Shown here piece by piece: positions 1-8,853 of a DNA stretch of 18,840 nt (positions are counted from its first letter, which is position 1; every line of letters begins with the position of its first letter). The position numbers were made by a program, and so were the translations under genes. The notes below the pieces were generated by a model. It did no database searches and had not been told where the DNA came from. It saw only the letters and a list, made by a program, of their open reading frames with translations. Source of the stretch: Alphaproteobacteria bacterium (GTDB taxonomy: Bacteria; Pseudomonadota; Alphaproteobacteria; RS24); contig JAAOIL010000097.1 in the NCBI GenBank assembly GCA_015163825.1, positions 1-18,840 of the forward strand, written 5' to 3'.

Positions 1-129
1 GCTGGGCATTTGCGGGCGTCGCCAAAAGCGATGGGCAGCCTCTCCCGCACCATAAAGTAGGGCGAAGGGCGACAATATATGGGCTTGCCATGTCGGGGTA
101 TGTTGCGACCAAAAAGGGGGTTCACGCAT
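1..129 (-). CDS. lpxK: Tetraacyldisaccharide 4'-kinase, N-terminal fragment (runs off the window)
   Basis: Only the first 43 codons are present; the gene continues beyond position 1. The translation begins MREPPFW, followed by a hydrophobic stretch around residues 17-31 (AHILSPFALLYGAGE) and then basic residues. This matches the usual LpxK start (M-R-x-P-x-F-W, then a membrane-associated helix). LpxK phosphorylates the 4' position of the lipid A disaccharide at the inner membrane; the Walker A motif would lie downstream, outside the window. The start codon overlaps the 3' end of waaA by 8 nt, so translation is probably coupled. Identification rests on a short N-terminus plus the waaA neighbourhood, which is a common partner of lpxK. 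Confidence 0.85.
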   Translation of the reverse strand, partial: MREPPFWSQHTPTWQAHILSPFALLYGAGEAAHRFWRRPQMPS

Positions 130-1456
130 TGCCTATCTCCTCTGCAATTGGCGCAAGAGCCTCCTCTATAAGTGGCGCAAGAGCCGTCTCTATAATTGGC
201 GCTAACGCCGCCATTGTTTTTTGTCGTGCGCCCCGCACACTTTGTTCATATTGTGTGGCACATTCTATCATTGTTGTGCAAGTGGCGGGGTTATTTAATA
301 AGTCCAAGACACATTTGGCGAGGGCGGCGGGGGTGGATGCGCGCAATGTCGCTTCGGCTTTATGGAGGGCGACAAAAATCTCTGCGAAATTATCGGTGTG
401 GTCGCCGTGTATGATAGCGCAATTATGACGCACCGCCTCTAAAGCATTATGTCCGCCATAAGGTAAAAATGTGCCGCCCATAGCAACAATCGGCACACAA
501 GCAAACAATATGCCTAACTCGCCCAATGTATCGGCAAGATAGATTTGTGTATCGGCATTTGGTGTTTGTCCTTTGCTGCGTTGGGCAGTGGTGAGATTTT
601 GCGATTCAAAATATGCCGCTAACACATCGCCTCGTTCGGGGTGGCGCGGCGCAATAATGGTCAGGATATTATGCTGTGCGCTTTCTATGATTTTATGGGT
701 TTGGGCGATGAGGGATTCTTCGCCTTTATGGGTGCTGGCAGCAAGCCAATAGGGGCGTTGCCCCAATGTATGGCGTAAGGCGGCAACACTATCAGGGGCG
801 GCGGGTAAGGGGGGGGCATCTAATTTGAGGTTGCCAAAACATTGACTAGCAACACCTAATTGCGTGAAGCGGTCGGCTGCCATTGTATCTTGTGCCAAAA
901 CCAAATCCATATAAGAAAGCAACTGCGCAAATGTCGCCCCCAGTTTTTGCCAATGGCGGTGCGATTGCGTTGATAGCCGCCCATTGATAAGCACATGGGC
1001 AATGGCGCGGCGATGACAGGCGATGATGATATTCGCCCAAATCTCGCTCTCTACCCGCAAGGCAAGCACAGGCTGCCAGTGGTCTAAAAATCGTGCCACC
1101 CATAAGGGCGAGTCAAAAGGCGCATATTGATGTGTGAGGCGACTCTCTATGTGGGGGGGGGCGCTAAAGGTCTTGTGCACAATCCCCGCCGCCGTGCGGG
1201 TGGTAGTGGTGAATAAAATATGGGCTTTTGTGCTTGCCAATAAGTCTTCCACCATCGGCAAGACGGATACGACCTCGCCGACACTGGCAGCATGGAGCCA
1301 GATTATTTTTGTATGTGTGGGGGGTGTGGTGCTCGCAAACCCTACCGATTCACGCAAGCGATGCCATTCTTGTTTGCCACGCAAGCCGCGCCATAACAAT
1401 ACCCCCCATAAAAGAGGATGGGCACATATCGTCAGCAACCGATAAAAGGTGAGCAT
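122..1456 (-). CDS. waaA: 3-deoxy-D-manno-octulosonic acid (Kdo) transferase
   Basis: 444 aa, usual length for WaaA/KdtA. It transfers Kdo from CMP-Kdo to lipid A precursor on the cytoplasmic face of the inner membrane. Residues 1-22 form a hydrophobic N-terminal anchor. WLHAASVGE at about 53-61 is the family signature with the conserved Glu of the acceptor domain. The C-terminal half has the GT-B donor-site elements: IAPRHPERG near 280, then MGGTFLPYGGHNALEA near 345-360. The gene lies 9 nt after msbA and overlaps lpxK by 8 nt. Two oddities: coding-strand C tracts of nine (1153-1161) and eight (809-816) residues, and three degenerate copies of an 8-residue unit (LAPxxEEA-like) at the extreme C-terminus. 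The reading frame is intact. Whether it adds one or two Kdo cannot be read from the sequence. Confidence 0.95.
   Translation of the reverse strand: MLTFYRLLTICAHPLLWGVLLWRGLRGKQEWHRLRESVGFASTTPPTHTKIIWLHAASVGEVVSVLPMVEDLLASTKAHILFTTTTRTAAGIVHKTFSAPPHIESRLTHQYAPFDSPLWVARFLDHWQPVLALRVESEIWANIIIACHRRAIAHVLINGRLSTQSHRHWQKLGATFAQLLSYMDLVLAQDTMAADRFTQLGVASQCFGNLKLDAPPLPAAPDSVAALRHTLGQRPYWLAASTHKGEESLIAQTHKIIESAQHNILTIIAPRHPERGDVLAAYFESQNLTTAQRSKGQTPNADTQIYLADTLGELGILFACVPIVAMGGTFLPYGGHNALEAVRHNCAIIHGDHTDNFAEIFVALHKAEATLRASTPAALAKCVLDLLNNPATCTTMIECATQYEQSVRGARQKTMAALAPIIETALAPLIEEALAPIAEEIGNA
147..212 (-). repeat. 24-bp tandem repeat at the 3' end of waaA
   Basis: On the plus strand, units start at 147, 171 and 195. 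The first two are complete (ATTGGCGCAAGAGCC... and AGTGGCGCAAGAGCC..., both ending in TCTATA); the third matches for about 18 nt. Translated on the minus strand this gives LAPIIETA, LAPLIEEA, LAPIAEEI, a short acidic/hydrophobic tail that most WaaA proteins lack as far as I recall. The period is a multiple of three, so copy-number change would keep the frame. Confidence 0.75.
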
Positions 1457-1465
1457 ATTTTGTCC

Positions 1466-3256
1466 CTATCGTTTTGTTGGTGCAAACTGATTATTGTAAA
1501 GGTCGGTATAGATTCCATTTTGCGCCAATAATGTGTTGTGGTCGCCACTTTCTACAATGCGTCCTTCTGCCATAACGCATATTTTATCGGCATTGATGAT
1601 AGTGGAAAGCCGATGCGCAACAACCAAAGCACTACGCCCCCGCATCAAAGCGGCGAGGGCATCTTGCACTTGGATTTCAGTCGTGGTGTCTAGTGCTGAT
1701 GTCGCCTCGTCTAAAAGCAAAATCGGGGGATTGCGTAAAACAGCCCGCGCAATAGCGAGGCGTTGCTTCTGCCCCCCCGATAGGCGCATACCACTCTCGC
1801 CCACCCTCGTGTTATAGCCTTCGGGCAATTGCATAATAAAATCGTGCGCCCCCGCCGCCTGTGCTGCACTTTCAATATCGGCACGGCTGGCATCGGGGTC
1901 GCCATAAGCGATATTAATCGCAATGGTCTCATCAAAAAGAAAAGGATCTTGCGTGACCAGCCCTGTCGCTTGTCGCAAAGAAGCCAGCGAACACGAAACG
2001 ATATTTTGTCCGTCAATTTCTATCGTGCCAGAATCCACATCAAAGAACCGCAATAGCGCATTGACAAGACTAGATTTACCAGACCCAGACGCCCCCACCA
2101 AAGCCACCGTCTGTCCGGGTGCGATTTCTAAATCAATGCCATTCAAAGCGGGTATATCACGCTCTTTATATTGGAAGACAACCCCGCGAAATACAATGCG
2201 CCCCTCTTTTATATAGAGGGCGGGGGCATCGGGGGCATCTTCCACCAAGCGGGGTTGGTCTAATATGGTGAAGATACGCGTCGCCGCCGCCACCCCTTCT
2301 TGCAAGCCCGTTTGTAAAGTCGCCACAGCGCGCAATGGCTGATAACTAGCCAGCAAAGCCGTGATGAACCCAATAAACGCCCCCGCCGTGAAATTATTCT
2401 CTAATGATTGATACCCGCCATAAAATGCCAACACCCCAATGGCGATCCCCGCTAACATCTCAACGGTGGGGCTGGAGGCGGCTCTTGCGCGCACCGATTT
2501 CATCGTATGGTGCAAGACATTATTTATCACCACCGCCGCCCGCTTTAGCTGGCGGTCTTCTTGTCCGTATGATTTGACGATGCGTAGCCCATGCAGCATT
2601 TCGCTCAAATAGGTAGAAAGATGACTGGTTTCCTCCAGCCCTTTGCGGGACGATTTGCGAGTCACTTTACCCAGCCGCCGCATCATAATCAAAGCACCGG
2701 GAATGACAATCAGTGTATAGGTCATCGCCATACCCCAATTAATGGCGAACATAAAAACCGTCAAAGCCACAACGGTCAAAACATTACGTGCCAAAGTAAT
2801 AACGGTATTGATGATATTATCGCGCACCCGCACGACATCGGTCATAAAGATTGAGATATAATCCCCCGTATGGCGTTGATAGACACTGGCAATATCACTA
2901 TGAATAAGATTGCGGATAATATTCAATTGCATCGCCGCCAATGCCTTCTGCCCGACATAAGACATAGCGATATTGCTGGTATAAGTCGCCCCCGCCCGAA
3001 TAAAAGAGATAATGATAATCGCAATCGGCACAAGCACGAGCATTGTTTTATCACGCTCCACAAAAACATGGTCTATCATTTGCTGTATCAGCCATGGCAA
3101 AGCCCCTGTGCTAATCGCGATAACAACATTGGCGAGCGTGGCAAATACCAATATCGCCACATAAGGACGCAAAAACCCGCGTATAATGCGTTCGCCAACC
3201 GCCAGTGTCCGCGAGCGACGGCGATGATATAGTTGGGCTAATTTATGCTCGTCCAT
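1466..3256 (-). CDS. msbA: MsbA-like ABC exporter (fused permease and ATPase)
   Basis: 596 aa, a half-transporter of the lipid A / multidrug exporter type that works as a homodimer in the inner membrane. Residues about 30-335 are the six-helix transmembrane domain; the nucleotide-binding domain follows. Visible motifs: Walker A GASGSGKSS at 388-396, Q-loop Gln near 436, signature LSGGQKQR at 492-499, Walker B ILLLDEATSALD at 512-523, H-loop His548. Position between pmbA and waaA-lpxK supports lipid A-core flipping rather than drug export, but substrate cannot be read from the sequence. The start codon lies one base after the pmbA stop, with AGGA inside the pmbA tail as the ribosome site, so the pair is likely translationally coupled. 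Confidence 0.9.
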   Translation of the reverse strand: MDEHKLAQLYHRRRSRTLAVGERIIRGFLRPYVAILVFATLANVVIAISTGALPWLIQQMIDHVFVERDKTMLVLVPIAIIIISFIRAGATYTSNIAMSYVGQKALAAMQLNIIRNLIHSDIASVYQRHTGDYISIFMTDVVRVRDNIINTVITLARNVLTVVALTVFMFAINWGMAMTYTLIVIPGALIMMRRLGKVTRKSSRKGLEETSHLSTYLSEMLHGLRIVKSYGQEDRQLKRAAVVINNVLHHTMKSVRARAASSPTVEMLAGIAIGVLAFYGGYQSLENNFTAGAFIGFITALLASYQPLRAVATLQTGLQEGVAAATRIFTILDQPRLVEDAPDAPALYIKEGRIVFRGVVFQYKERDIPALNGIDLEIAPGQTVALVGASGSGKSSLVNALLRFFDVDSGTIEIDGQNIVSCSLASLRQATGLVTQDPFLFDETIAINIAYGDPDASRADIESAAQAAGAHDFIMQLPEGYNTRVGESGMRLSGGQKQRLAIARAVLRNPPILLLDEATSALDTTTEIQVQDALAALMRGRSALVVAHRLSTIINADKICVMAEGRIVESGDHNTLLAQNGIYTDLYNNQFAPTKR

Positions 3257-3257
3257 A

Positions 3258-4622
3258 TTATAATCCTGCTAAGGTCATACTTTCTATAAGAAGGCTAGGG
3301 GCATTGACGCCGCCCCGAAATTGTAAATCTTGCGCTGGTGTCATATTCATAAACATCTCTTTGAGATTGCTGGCAATGGTAATCTCGCTGACAGGAAAAG
3401 CGAGTTTTCCCCCCTCCACCCAAAAGCCAGACGCTCCCCGACTATAATCGCCAGTGACACCATTTACGCCCATACCAATCAGTTCTGTAACATAAAAGCC
3501 TTCGTCCATATCTGCTAATAAAGCGTCATGGGGGCGGGTGCCTTCTTGCATATAGAGATTGGTGGGCGCTGGGCTGGGAGGACCGCCAATGCCGCGCGCC
3601 GCACGTCCATTGCTTTTTGTGTCTAATTGTCGTGCCGTGCTACAATCTAGAAACCAAGTGGTTAGCCGCCCATCTTGCACAGGCTGTAGACACGCAGGTG
3701 CCACGCCCTCGCCATCAAAAGCGGAAGAGCCTAACCCCCGCACACGATGCGGGTCATCTATGATTTGGATATGGTCGGGCATAATCTGTGTGTCTAGGGC
3801 ATCGCGTAAAAACGATGTGCCGCGTGCCACTGCCGCCCCTGATATAGCGCCCGCCAAATGCCCCAATAAAGAAGACGACACACGCGTGCTAAAGAATACA
3901 GGTGCTTTTTGACTTTTAACTTTGCGCGGATTCATGCGTTCTATGGTGCGTTGTGCGGCACGATTACCGATTATGCTTGGCGTTTCTAAATCCGCTAAAT
4001 AGCGGGTGCGATGTATGGCATAATCGCGTTGCATATTTTGCCCTTGTCCGGCGAGCACGGCGCAACTCAAAGAAAAACTTGTGCCGCTTTCTTCGGCAGC
4101 AAACCCTTCTGAACTGACAAGGGCGGTGGTGCTTTTGCCCCAAGAAGCGTGTGCCCCCTCTGAATTGGTTATGTCTTTGTGCGCTCTGGCGGTGTCTTCT
4201 GTTTCAATGGCGGCGGCGAGTAAATCTTTGGCAGAGGCTTCGTGGGGGTCTGCCAGATCAAGGGTTGCCCCAAGAGTAAGGCTGTCTTGTGCCAATAATG
4301 TTTTTGGCGCAAGCCCACAATAGGGGTCGGGCAAGGCGGCACGCGCCATATCCACCACGCGTTCGCTCAAACGTGTCAGCCCCGCTTCATCTGTGGTGGA
4401 ACCCGATACAAAGGCTTGGCTCTGTCCGATGATAGCGCGCACCCCAACATCACGACTTTCGGCACGTTCGCTATCTTCCAGCACGCCCATACGACACGAA
4501 ACCCCCAGCGATATGCTCTCGCTGACTAAAGTGTCGGCGGCATCGGCACCTTGTGCCATAACCATTTCTATCAATTTGTTTGCTAGACGAATGTTAGCGG
4601 AACTGGTGCGGGTCATAGACAT
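3258..4622 (-). CDS. pmbA: TldE/PmbA family metalloprotease partner subunit
   Basis: 454 aa, close to the roughly 450 aa of E. coli PmbA (TldE). PmbA pairs with TldD to form a cytoplasmic protease that matures some modified peptides and processes other targets. The N-terminal part (MAQGADAADTLVSES, then the VSCRMGVLEDSE region) and the C-terminal GxxGVNGVTGDYSRGASGFW segment near 390-420 are characteristic of the PmbA_TldD family. As expected for TldE, no HExxxH zinc motif is present; that motif belongs to TldD, which is not in this window. An alternative in-frame Met is two codons in. The gene is 9 nt after the desaturase and 1 nt before msbA, so it is probably co-transcribed with envelope genes. 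Confidence 0.92.
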   Translation of the reverse strand: MSMTRTSSANIRLANKLIEMVMAQGADAADTLVSESISLGVSCRMGVLEDSERAESRDVGVRAIIGQSQAFVSGSTTDEAGLTRLSERVVDMARAALPDPYCGLAPKTLLAQDSLTLGATLDLADPHEASAKDLLAAAIETEDTARAHKDITNSEGAHASWGKSTTALVSSEGFAAEESGTSFSLSCAVLAGQGQNMQRDYAIHRTRYLADLETPSIIGNRAAQRTIERMNPRKVKSQKAPVFFSTRVSSSLLGHLAGAISGAAVARGTSFLRDALDTQIMPDHIQIIDDPHRVRGLGSSAFDGEGVAPACLQPVQDGRLTTWFLDCSTARQLDTKSNGRAARGIGGPPSPAPTNLYMQEGTRPHDALLADMDEGFYVTELIGMGVNGVTGDYSRGASGFWVEGGKLAFPVSEITIASNLKEMFMNMTPAQDLQFRGGVNAPSLLIESMTLAGL

Positions 4623-4631
4623 TTTATCCGA

Positions 4632-5666
4632 CTATCGGGACTGCGGGGAAAAGCCATCGCTAAAATTACCAGCGAGGCGAGATCTGCGTTTGCGTCCGTT
4701 ATGGACAATCGTGCCGCGCTTATCGTCATCATTATGGCGCGAGGCGGCGTGATTTAAGACATCCCAATAATTGGCGGCGATTTCCATTTTTACCCCCAAC
4801 CCTTGCGCTATCATAGATCTGTGCAAAAACGGCAGACGATAACAGGGAATGTGCATAATGGCGTGATGTTCCACATGATAATTCACCCAATAGGGCGCGA
4901 GGAAACTACGCATAAGCCATCCCGCTTTTGTGGTGCGGGCATTGCGTAAAGAATCGTTATTATCAGGCACGAAAGCGTGTTCGGCAATGTTGCGAATGCG
5001 GGTAATCAACATATGCCATGTCATAAACGGCAATAGCCATAAGATAAAATAAAACGACCAATGAAACACCAGCGCCACACTCGCAAATATTATGGCGTTG
5101 GTGAGTATCGCGCCTTTCATTTTAGCCCCAAAATTTTCTACTCTGCTTTGTAAAGTCCTGCCCTGCCAAGCATTGAATAATTGCGCCTTGCGTTGGTGAT
5201 ATGCCGTCTGCCCACTTAAATCACGAATGACTTTGCGCCACAGGCTCTTGCGGGTAATGGGGAAGGGTGCTGATAATATAAGGTCGGGGTCGTCTTCTTG
5301 TTGGGTGTTGAAATGGTGCAGTAAATGATAACGCCGATAAGCATCGGTTCGTGCCATTAAAGGAAAAGCACATAACCAATCGCTAACGCTATTATTCCAA
5401 GATAGAGTGCGAAACAAAGCATTATGTGCCGCATCATGCATCAACACTGCCAGCCCTAACTGCCGCGCCCCTATCAAAGCCACCGCCAGTAAAAAAGTAA
5501 ACGGATTCGGGAAATAATAAAATAAAGCCATCGCCAGAAAAATAACCCCCCACGCATGGGCAACGAGTGCCAGTCCAATAAAATCGGAACGTTGGCGGAT
5601 ATGTGCCAATGTCGCCTCATCAACGAGGCTCTTAATCGGCAGTGATGGTGCAGTTTTCTTTATCAT
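4632..5666 (-). CDS. Membrane fatty acid desaturase family protein
   Basis: 344 aa di-iron membrane desaturase. Histidine boxes are in the classical order: HDAAH at 77-81, HLLHH at 114-118 and HVEHH at 264-268, plus an NIAEH motif ending at His230. Hydrophobic spans lie near 30-75 and 185-222. Such enzymes introduce double bonds into acyl chains of membrane lipids using oxygen and an electron donor; the acyl position and lipid class cannot be deduced here, and related hydroxylases or ketolases share the boxes. The C-terminus is rich in basic residues (about 315-330). It lies 53 nt downstream of ubiA and 9 nt upstream of pmbA on the same strand. Confidence 0.87.
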   Translation of the reverse strand: MIKKTAPSLPIKSLVDEATLAHIRQRSDFIGLALVAHAWGVIFLAMALFYYFPNPFTFLLAVALIGARQLGLAVLMHDAAHNALFRTLSWNNSVSDWLCAFPLMARTDAYRRYHLLHHFNTQQEDDPDLILSAPFPITRKSLWRKVIRDLSGQTAYHQRKAQLFNAWQGRTLQSRVENFGAKMKGAILTNAIIFASVALVFHWSFYFILWLLPFMTWHMLITRIRNIAEHAFVPDNNDSLRNARTTKAGWLMRSFLAPYWVNYHVEHHAIMHIPCYRLPFLHRSMIAQGLGVKMEIAANYWDVLNHAASRHNDDDKRGTIVHNGRKRRSRLAGNFSDGFSPQSR

Positions 5667-5719
5667 AGGCGCAAGTATAGGATATTTGCGCCCGCTTTTG
5701 CACCCCTAAAAAATCTCCC

Positions 5720-6643
5720 CTAGAAAATCCCCAAGAATAAAGCCCCTGCGATGATAGCCCCTGTATCACGATTGCTACGGAATTGGCGCAAACACGAGGC
5801 GGGGTCGTCTATATCTAGCAAAATGATTTGATAAGCCAGATGCCATGCGGCGATGCTCCACCCGACCCAGAACAATATCTGCAAGCCCGCCAGCGATGCC
5901 ACAATCGCCAAGCATAATAATGTCGCACCATAGCAAAGCCATAAAGCGGGTTTGGTAGCACCCCCCCATAAGCGGGCAGTGCTTTTGACCCCGATAAGAG
6001 CGTCGTCTTCTTTGTCTTGGTGTGCATATATAGTGTCATAGCCAATCGTCCAAAATATGGCGGCACAATAAAGCGCAAGGGCGGCAAGACTTATATCATT
6101 TGCGAAAGCGGTATAGCCAAGCCACACCCCCCAATTAAAAACCACACCCAACACACATTGCGGACACCAAAAAAGGCGTTTCGCAAAAGGATAAAACACC
6201 ACAAGCGATAATGACGCAAAGCCTAGCCCAATCGTCAGCGCATTGAATTGCAATAATACCACCAAGCCGACTAAACATTGTGCCGCTAGAAATAGCCATG
6301 CCGCATGGCGTGAGACCATTCCAGAAGGTAAAGGACGACCGCTCGTGCGTGCGACTTGGGCATCTAAATCATGGTCAATCAAATCATTTAAAGTGCAACC
6401 CGCGCCGCGCATCGCAATCGCCCCCACTGCGAATAACAATATCATCTGCCAATCAGGGTAAGCCTGTATGTCGCGTGCCGCTAATGCCAATCCCCACAGG
6501 CACGGCAGAAACAATAACCACACACCGATAGGGCGGTCATACCGCGCCAGAAGCGCAAAGCCGTGCCACGAGGCGGGTAAATAGCGCAACCATTCTCCAT
6601 AGAGACTATCGCTCGGTTGTGAGGGGTGCTTTTGAGGGGGCAT
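5720..6643 (-). CDS. ubiA: 4-hydroxybenzoate polyprenyltransferase
   Basis: 307 aa integral membrane prenyltransferase. It attaches the polyprenyl tail to 4-hydroxybenzoate, the first membrane step of ubiquinone synthesis. Both Asp-rich Mg-diphosphate motifs are present: NDLIDHDLD at 86-94 and YDTIYAHQDKEDD at about 202-214. ARTSGRPLPSG at 98-108 and the DDALIGVKSTA segment near 213-223 are typical of UbiA. Several hydrophobic helices separate the motifs. The gene starts a minus-strand run into the lipid and lipopolysaccharide genes and diverges from rsmE across a 64-nt gap. A GGAAAG stretch sits about 14 nt before the start, which is a rather distant ribosome site. Confidence 0.96.
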   Translation of the reverse strand: MPPQKHPSQPSDSLYGEWLRYLPASWHGFALLARYDRPIGVWLLFLPCLWGLALAARDIQAYPDWQMILLFAVGAIAMRGAGCTLNDLIDHDLDAQVARTSGRPLPSGMVSRHAAWLFLAAQCLVGLVVLLQFNALTIGLGFASLSLVVFYPFAKRLFWCPQCVLGVVFNWGVWLGYTAFANDISLAALALYCAAIFWTIGYDTIYAHQDKEDDALIGVKSTARLWGGATKPALWLCYGATLLCLAIVASLAGLQILFWVGWSIAAWHLAYQIILLDIDDPASCLRQFRSNRDTGAIIAGALFLGIF

Positions 6644-6707
6644 ATTTATTATCGTTTCTTTCCATCTTTTGTTATAAGGGAAATAACTCTAGCAGTAGGT
6701 TTATAAA
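6644..6707. promoter_or_regulatory. Divergent ubiA / rsmE promoter gap
   Basis: The 64-nt gap must hold the start signals for both genes unless they are read from farther away. GTTATAAG at 6671-6678 offers a TATAAG -10 on the plus strand and TATAAC on the minus strand, so one near-symmetric element could serve both directions. No convincing -35 box is visible on either strand. AGTAGGT just before the rsmE start is its probable ribosome site. Confidence 0.35.
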
Positions 6708-7436
6708 ATGTCATCACTTCAACGCCTTTATGTTTCAGAAGATTTATGCGCCAATGCCGCCGTGATAATGGCAGAGGCACAAGCCCATTACATCCGCAAT
6801 GTGATGCGTATGCAAACGGGTGATGCCATATTACTCTTTAATGGACGCGATGGCGAATGGCGTGGGGTGCTAGAAATCATCAATAAAAAACAAGTGCAAG
6901 TGGTGCTGCAAGCGCAAACGCGTCCGCAAATACCCGCCAGCGATATATGGTTGTTGGTCGCCCCAGTCAAGCGAGCACGGCTAGATTACCTCGCCCAAAA
7001 AGCCACTGAAATGGGGGTGTCTCGTCTGGTGTTTATGCTCACCCACTATACAGACAATAAGCATGTAAAACTAGATCGCATCCGTGCCAATACCATAGAA
7101 GCCGCAGAGCAATGTGGTCTTTTGAATATCCCCGCCATAACCGCCCCGCTAGATATAGCAGAGGCATTGGCGCTATGCGAAACCCGCCCCCTCATCTTTT
7201 GTGATGAAGCACAAGCAGAGAGGGAGGCAGATTCTATCAATTGGAATTCTATCGCCACCCCTTGTGCTGTGGTGGTAGGACCAGAAGGCGGGTTCTCTGA
7301 GAGCGAGCGTGATTTACTCTATGCGCAGCCAGCGATTTTCGGGTTACGCTTGGGGCGGCGCATCTTGCGTAGCGATACGGCTGTGGTGGCGGCATTAACA
7401 TTGGTGCAAAATTATATTGGCGATTGGCACGAATAG
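6708..7436 (+). CDS. rsmE: 16S rRNA (uracil1498-N3)-methyltransferase
   Basis: 242 aa, the normal length for RsmE, a SPOUT-fold methyltransferase that modifies U1498 in the decoding region of the small ribosomal subunit using S-adenosylmethionine. The N-terminal PUA-like domain spans about 1-72. The knotted SPOUT domain carries KATEMGV at 98-104, EAAEQCG at 131-137, GPEGGFSESE at 191-200 and LRLGRRILRSDTA at 213-225, all diagnostic. It diverges from ubiA and is 45 nt ahead of gshA on the same strand, so it may be co-transcribed with gshA. Confidence 0.96.
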   Translation: MSSLQRLYVSEDLCANAAVIMAEAQAHYIRNVMRMQTGDAILLFNGRDGEWRGVLEIINKKQVQVVLQAQTRPQIPASDIWLLVAPVKRARLDYLAQKATEMGVSRLVFMLTHYTDNKHVKLDRIRANTIEAAEQCGLLNIPAITAPLDIAEALALCETRPLIFCDEAQAEREADSINWNSIATPCAVVVGPEGGFSESERDLLYAQPAIFGLRLGRRILRSDTAVVAALTLVQNYIGDWHE

Positions 7437-7481
7437 TCTTATGGCTAGAATAACAAACTGAAAGAGAGAGAAAGAATAGCG

Positions 7482-8852
7482 ATGCCTGATATTTTAGAAA
7501 ACACAAATATTTTGGAAAGCACTGATGCTTTGAAGGCATGGATGGAGGCAGGCAGCACCCCTCGTGATGCGTGGCGCATAGGCACGGAGCATGAGAAATT
7601 GGGTTTCCACCGCGATAAATTTACGCCTTTGCCTTATGGGGGAACGCAGGGTATCCGTGCGATGCTAGAGGGATTGATGGCGTATGGCTGGCGTGGCAAA
7701 TATGAGGAGGGTGAGATATTGGTGGGGTTGGTGCGTGATGATGGTGCCTCCGTCACACTAGAACCCGGCGGTCAGTTGGAGTTATCAGGCGCCCCCTTAG
7801 CGACCATTCATCAAACTTGCGAGGAAATAGATGCCCACTTAAAAGAAGTGCATGAAGTGGCGACACCGCTAGAGCAAGCCTATTTAGGTGTTGGGTATTC
7901 CCCGCTTTGGACTTTACCCGCCGCCGCCCAGATGCCGAAAGGGCGTTATAAACTTATGCGTGATTATATGCCGCGCTGTGGCACACGCGGGCTAGAGATG
8001 ATGCACCTTTCTTGCACCGTGCAAGTCAATTTAGATTTTGCAGACGAAGCCGATATGGTTGAGAAACTGCGTATTGGTTTGGCATTGCAGCCTGTTATCA
8101 CGGCTCTTTTTGCGAATTCTCCGTTTGTGGGGGCTGTGCCGTCTGGCAATATATCGGAACGTGGCTGTGTGTGGCAGCAGACAGATAATGTCCGCACAGG
8201 TATGTTGCCACTCGCCTTTGCGCAAGGATTTGGGTTTGAACATTATGTGGATTATGCTCTTGATGTGCCGATGTATTTTGTTATTCGCGATGGTGTGTTT
8301 ATTAATTGCTTGGGCGCAAGTTTCCGCGATTTCTTGGACGGCAAATTAGAAGCCCTGCCAAATGAAAAACCAACGGCAGAAGATTGGGAAAGTCATTTAA
8401 CAACACTCTTTCCCGAAGCACGAGTAAAACGCTATATAGAAATGCGGGGCGCCGATAGTGGTGTGCGTGGTGCTTTGTGTGCCTTGCCCGCTTTATGGGT
8501 TGGGTTGTTATACGATAGCACCAGTCAATCGCAGATTGCCGCTATGATAGCCGATTGGACGCAAAGTGAGCGTGAAACACTTTATCGCCAAGCGCCAGTG
8601 CATGGGTTTGCAACCCCTTTCCGTGATACGACTTTGCTGGCATTGGCACGGCAGATTTTGGATATTGCCGAGGCGGGGCTGGCTCGTCGTGCTTGTGGTA
8701 ATGGGGCAGGTCTGGCGGACGAGACTATGTATCTCTCTTATTTGCGCGAGATGACAGATAGCGGACAAAATCTATCCGATAAACTCCTCCATGCCTTCCA
8801 TAACGAATGGCAAGGCGATATCCACCCGATATTCAAGGAATTATGTCTCTAA
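7482..8852 (+). CDS. gshA: Glutamate-cysteine ligase (alphaproteobacterial/plant type)
   Basis: 456 aa. It joins glutamate and cysteine with ATP in the first, rate-limiting step of glutathione synthesis in the cytoplasm. WRIGTEHEKLGF at 31-42 and LEPGGQLELSGAP at about 93-105 are hallmarks of the GCS2 class shared by alphaproteobacteria and plants, which is distinct from the enterobacterial GshA. The start is supported by a purine-rich GAAAGAGAGAGAAAG ribosome site. gshB is not in the window. The stop codon lies one base from the stop of the convergent 67-aa gene, with no terminator hairpin between them, so the two transcripts probably overlap. Confidence 0.95.
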   Translation: MPDILENTNILESTDALKAWMEAGSTPRDAWRIGTEHEKLGFHRDKFTPLPYGGTQGIRAMLEGLMAYGWRGKYEEGEILVGLVRDDGASVTLEPGGQLELSGAPLATIHQTCEEIDAHLKEVHEVATPLEQAYLGVGYSPLWTLPAAAQMPKGRYKLMRDYMPRCGTRGLEMMHLSCTVQVNLDFADEADMVEKLRIGLALQPVITALFANSPFVGAVPSGNISERGCVWQQTDNVRTGMLPLAFAQGFGFEHYVDYALDVPMYFVIRDGVFINCLGASFRDFLDGKLEALPNEKPTAEDWESHLTTLFPEARVKRYIEMRGADSGVRGALCALPALWVGLLYDSTSQSQIAAMIADWTQSERETLYRQAPVHGFATPFRDTTLLALARQILDIAEAGLARRACGNGAGLADETMYLSYLREMTDSGQNLSDKLLHAFHNEWQGDIHPIFKELCL

Positions 8853-8853
8853 A

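Noticed and set aside
90..428. 112-aa plus-strand frame opposite the end of waaA
   Set aside because: Its Ala/Ile/Ser-rich repeats are the complement of the waaA 24-bp repeat, and the opposite strand has a clear gene.
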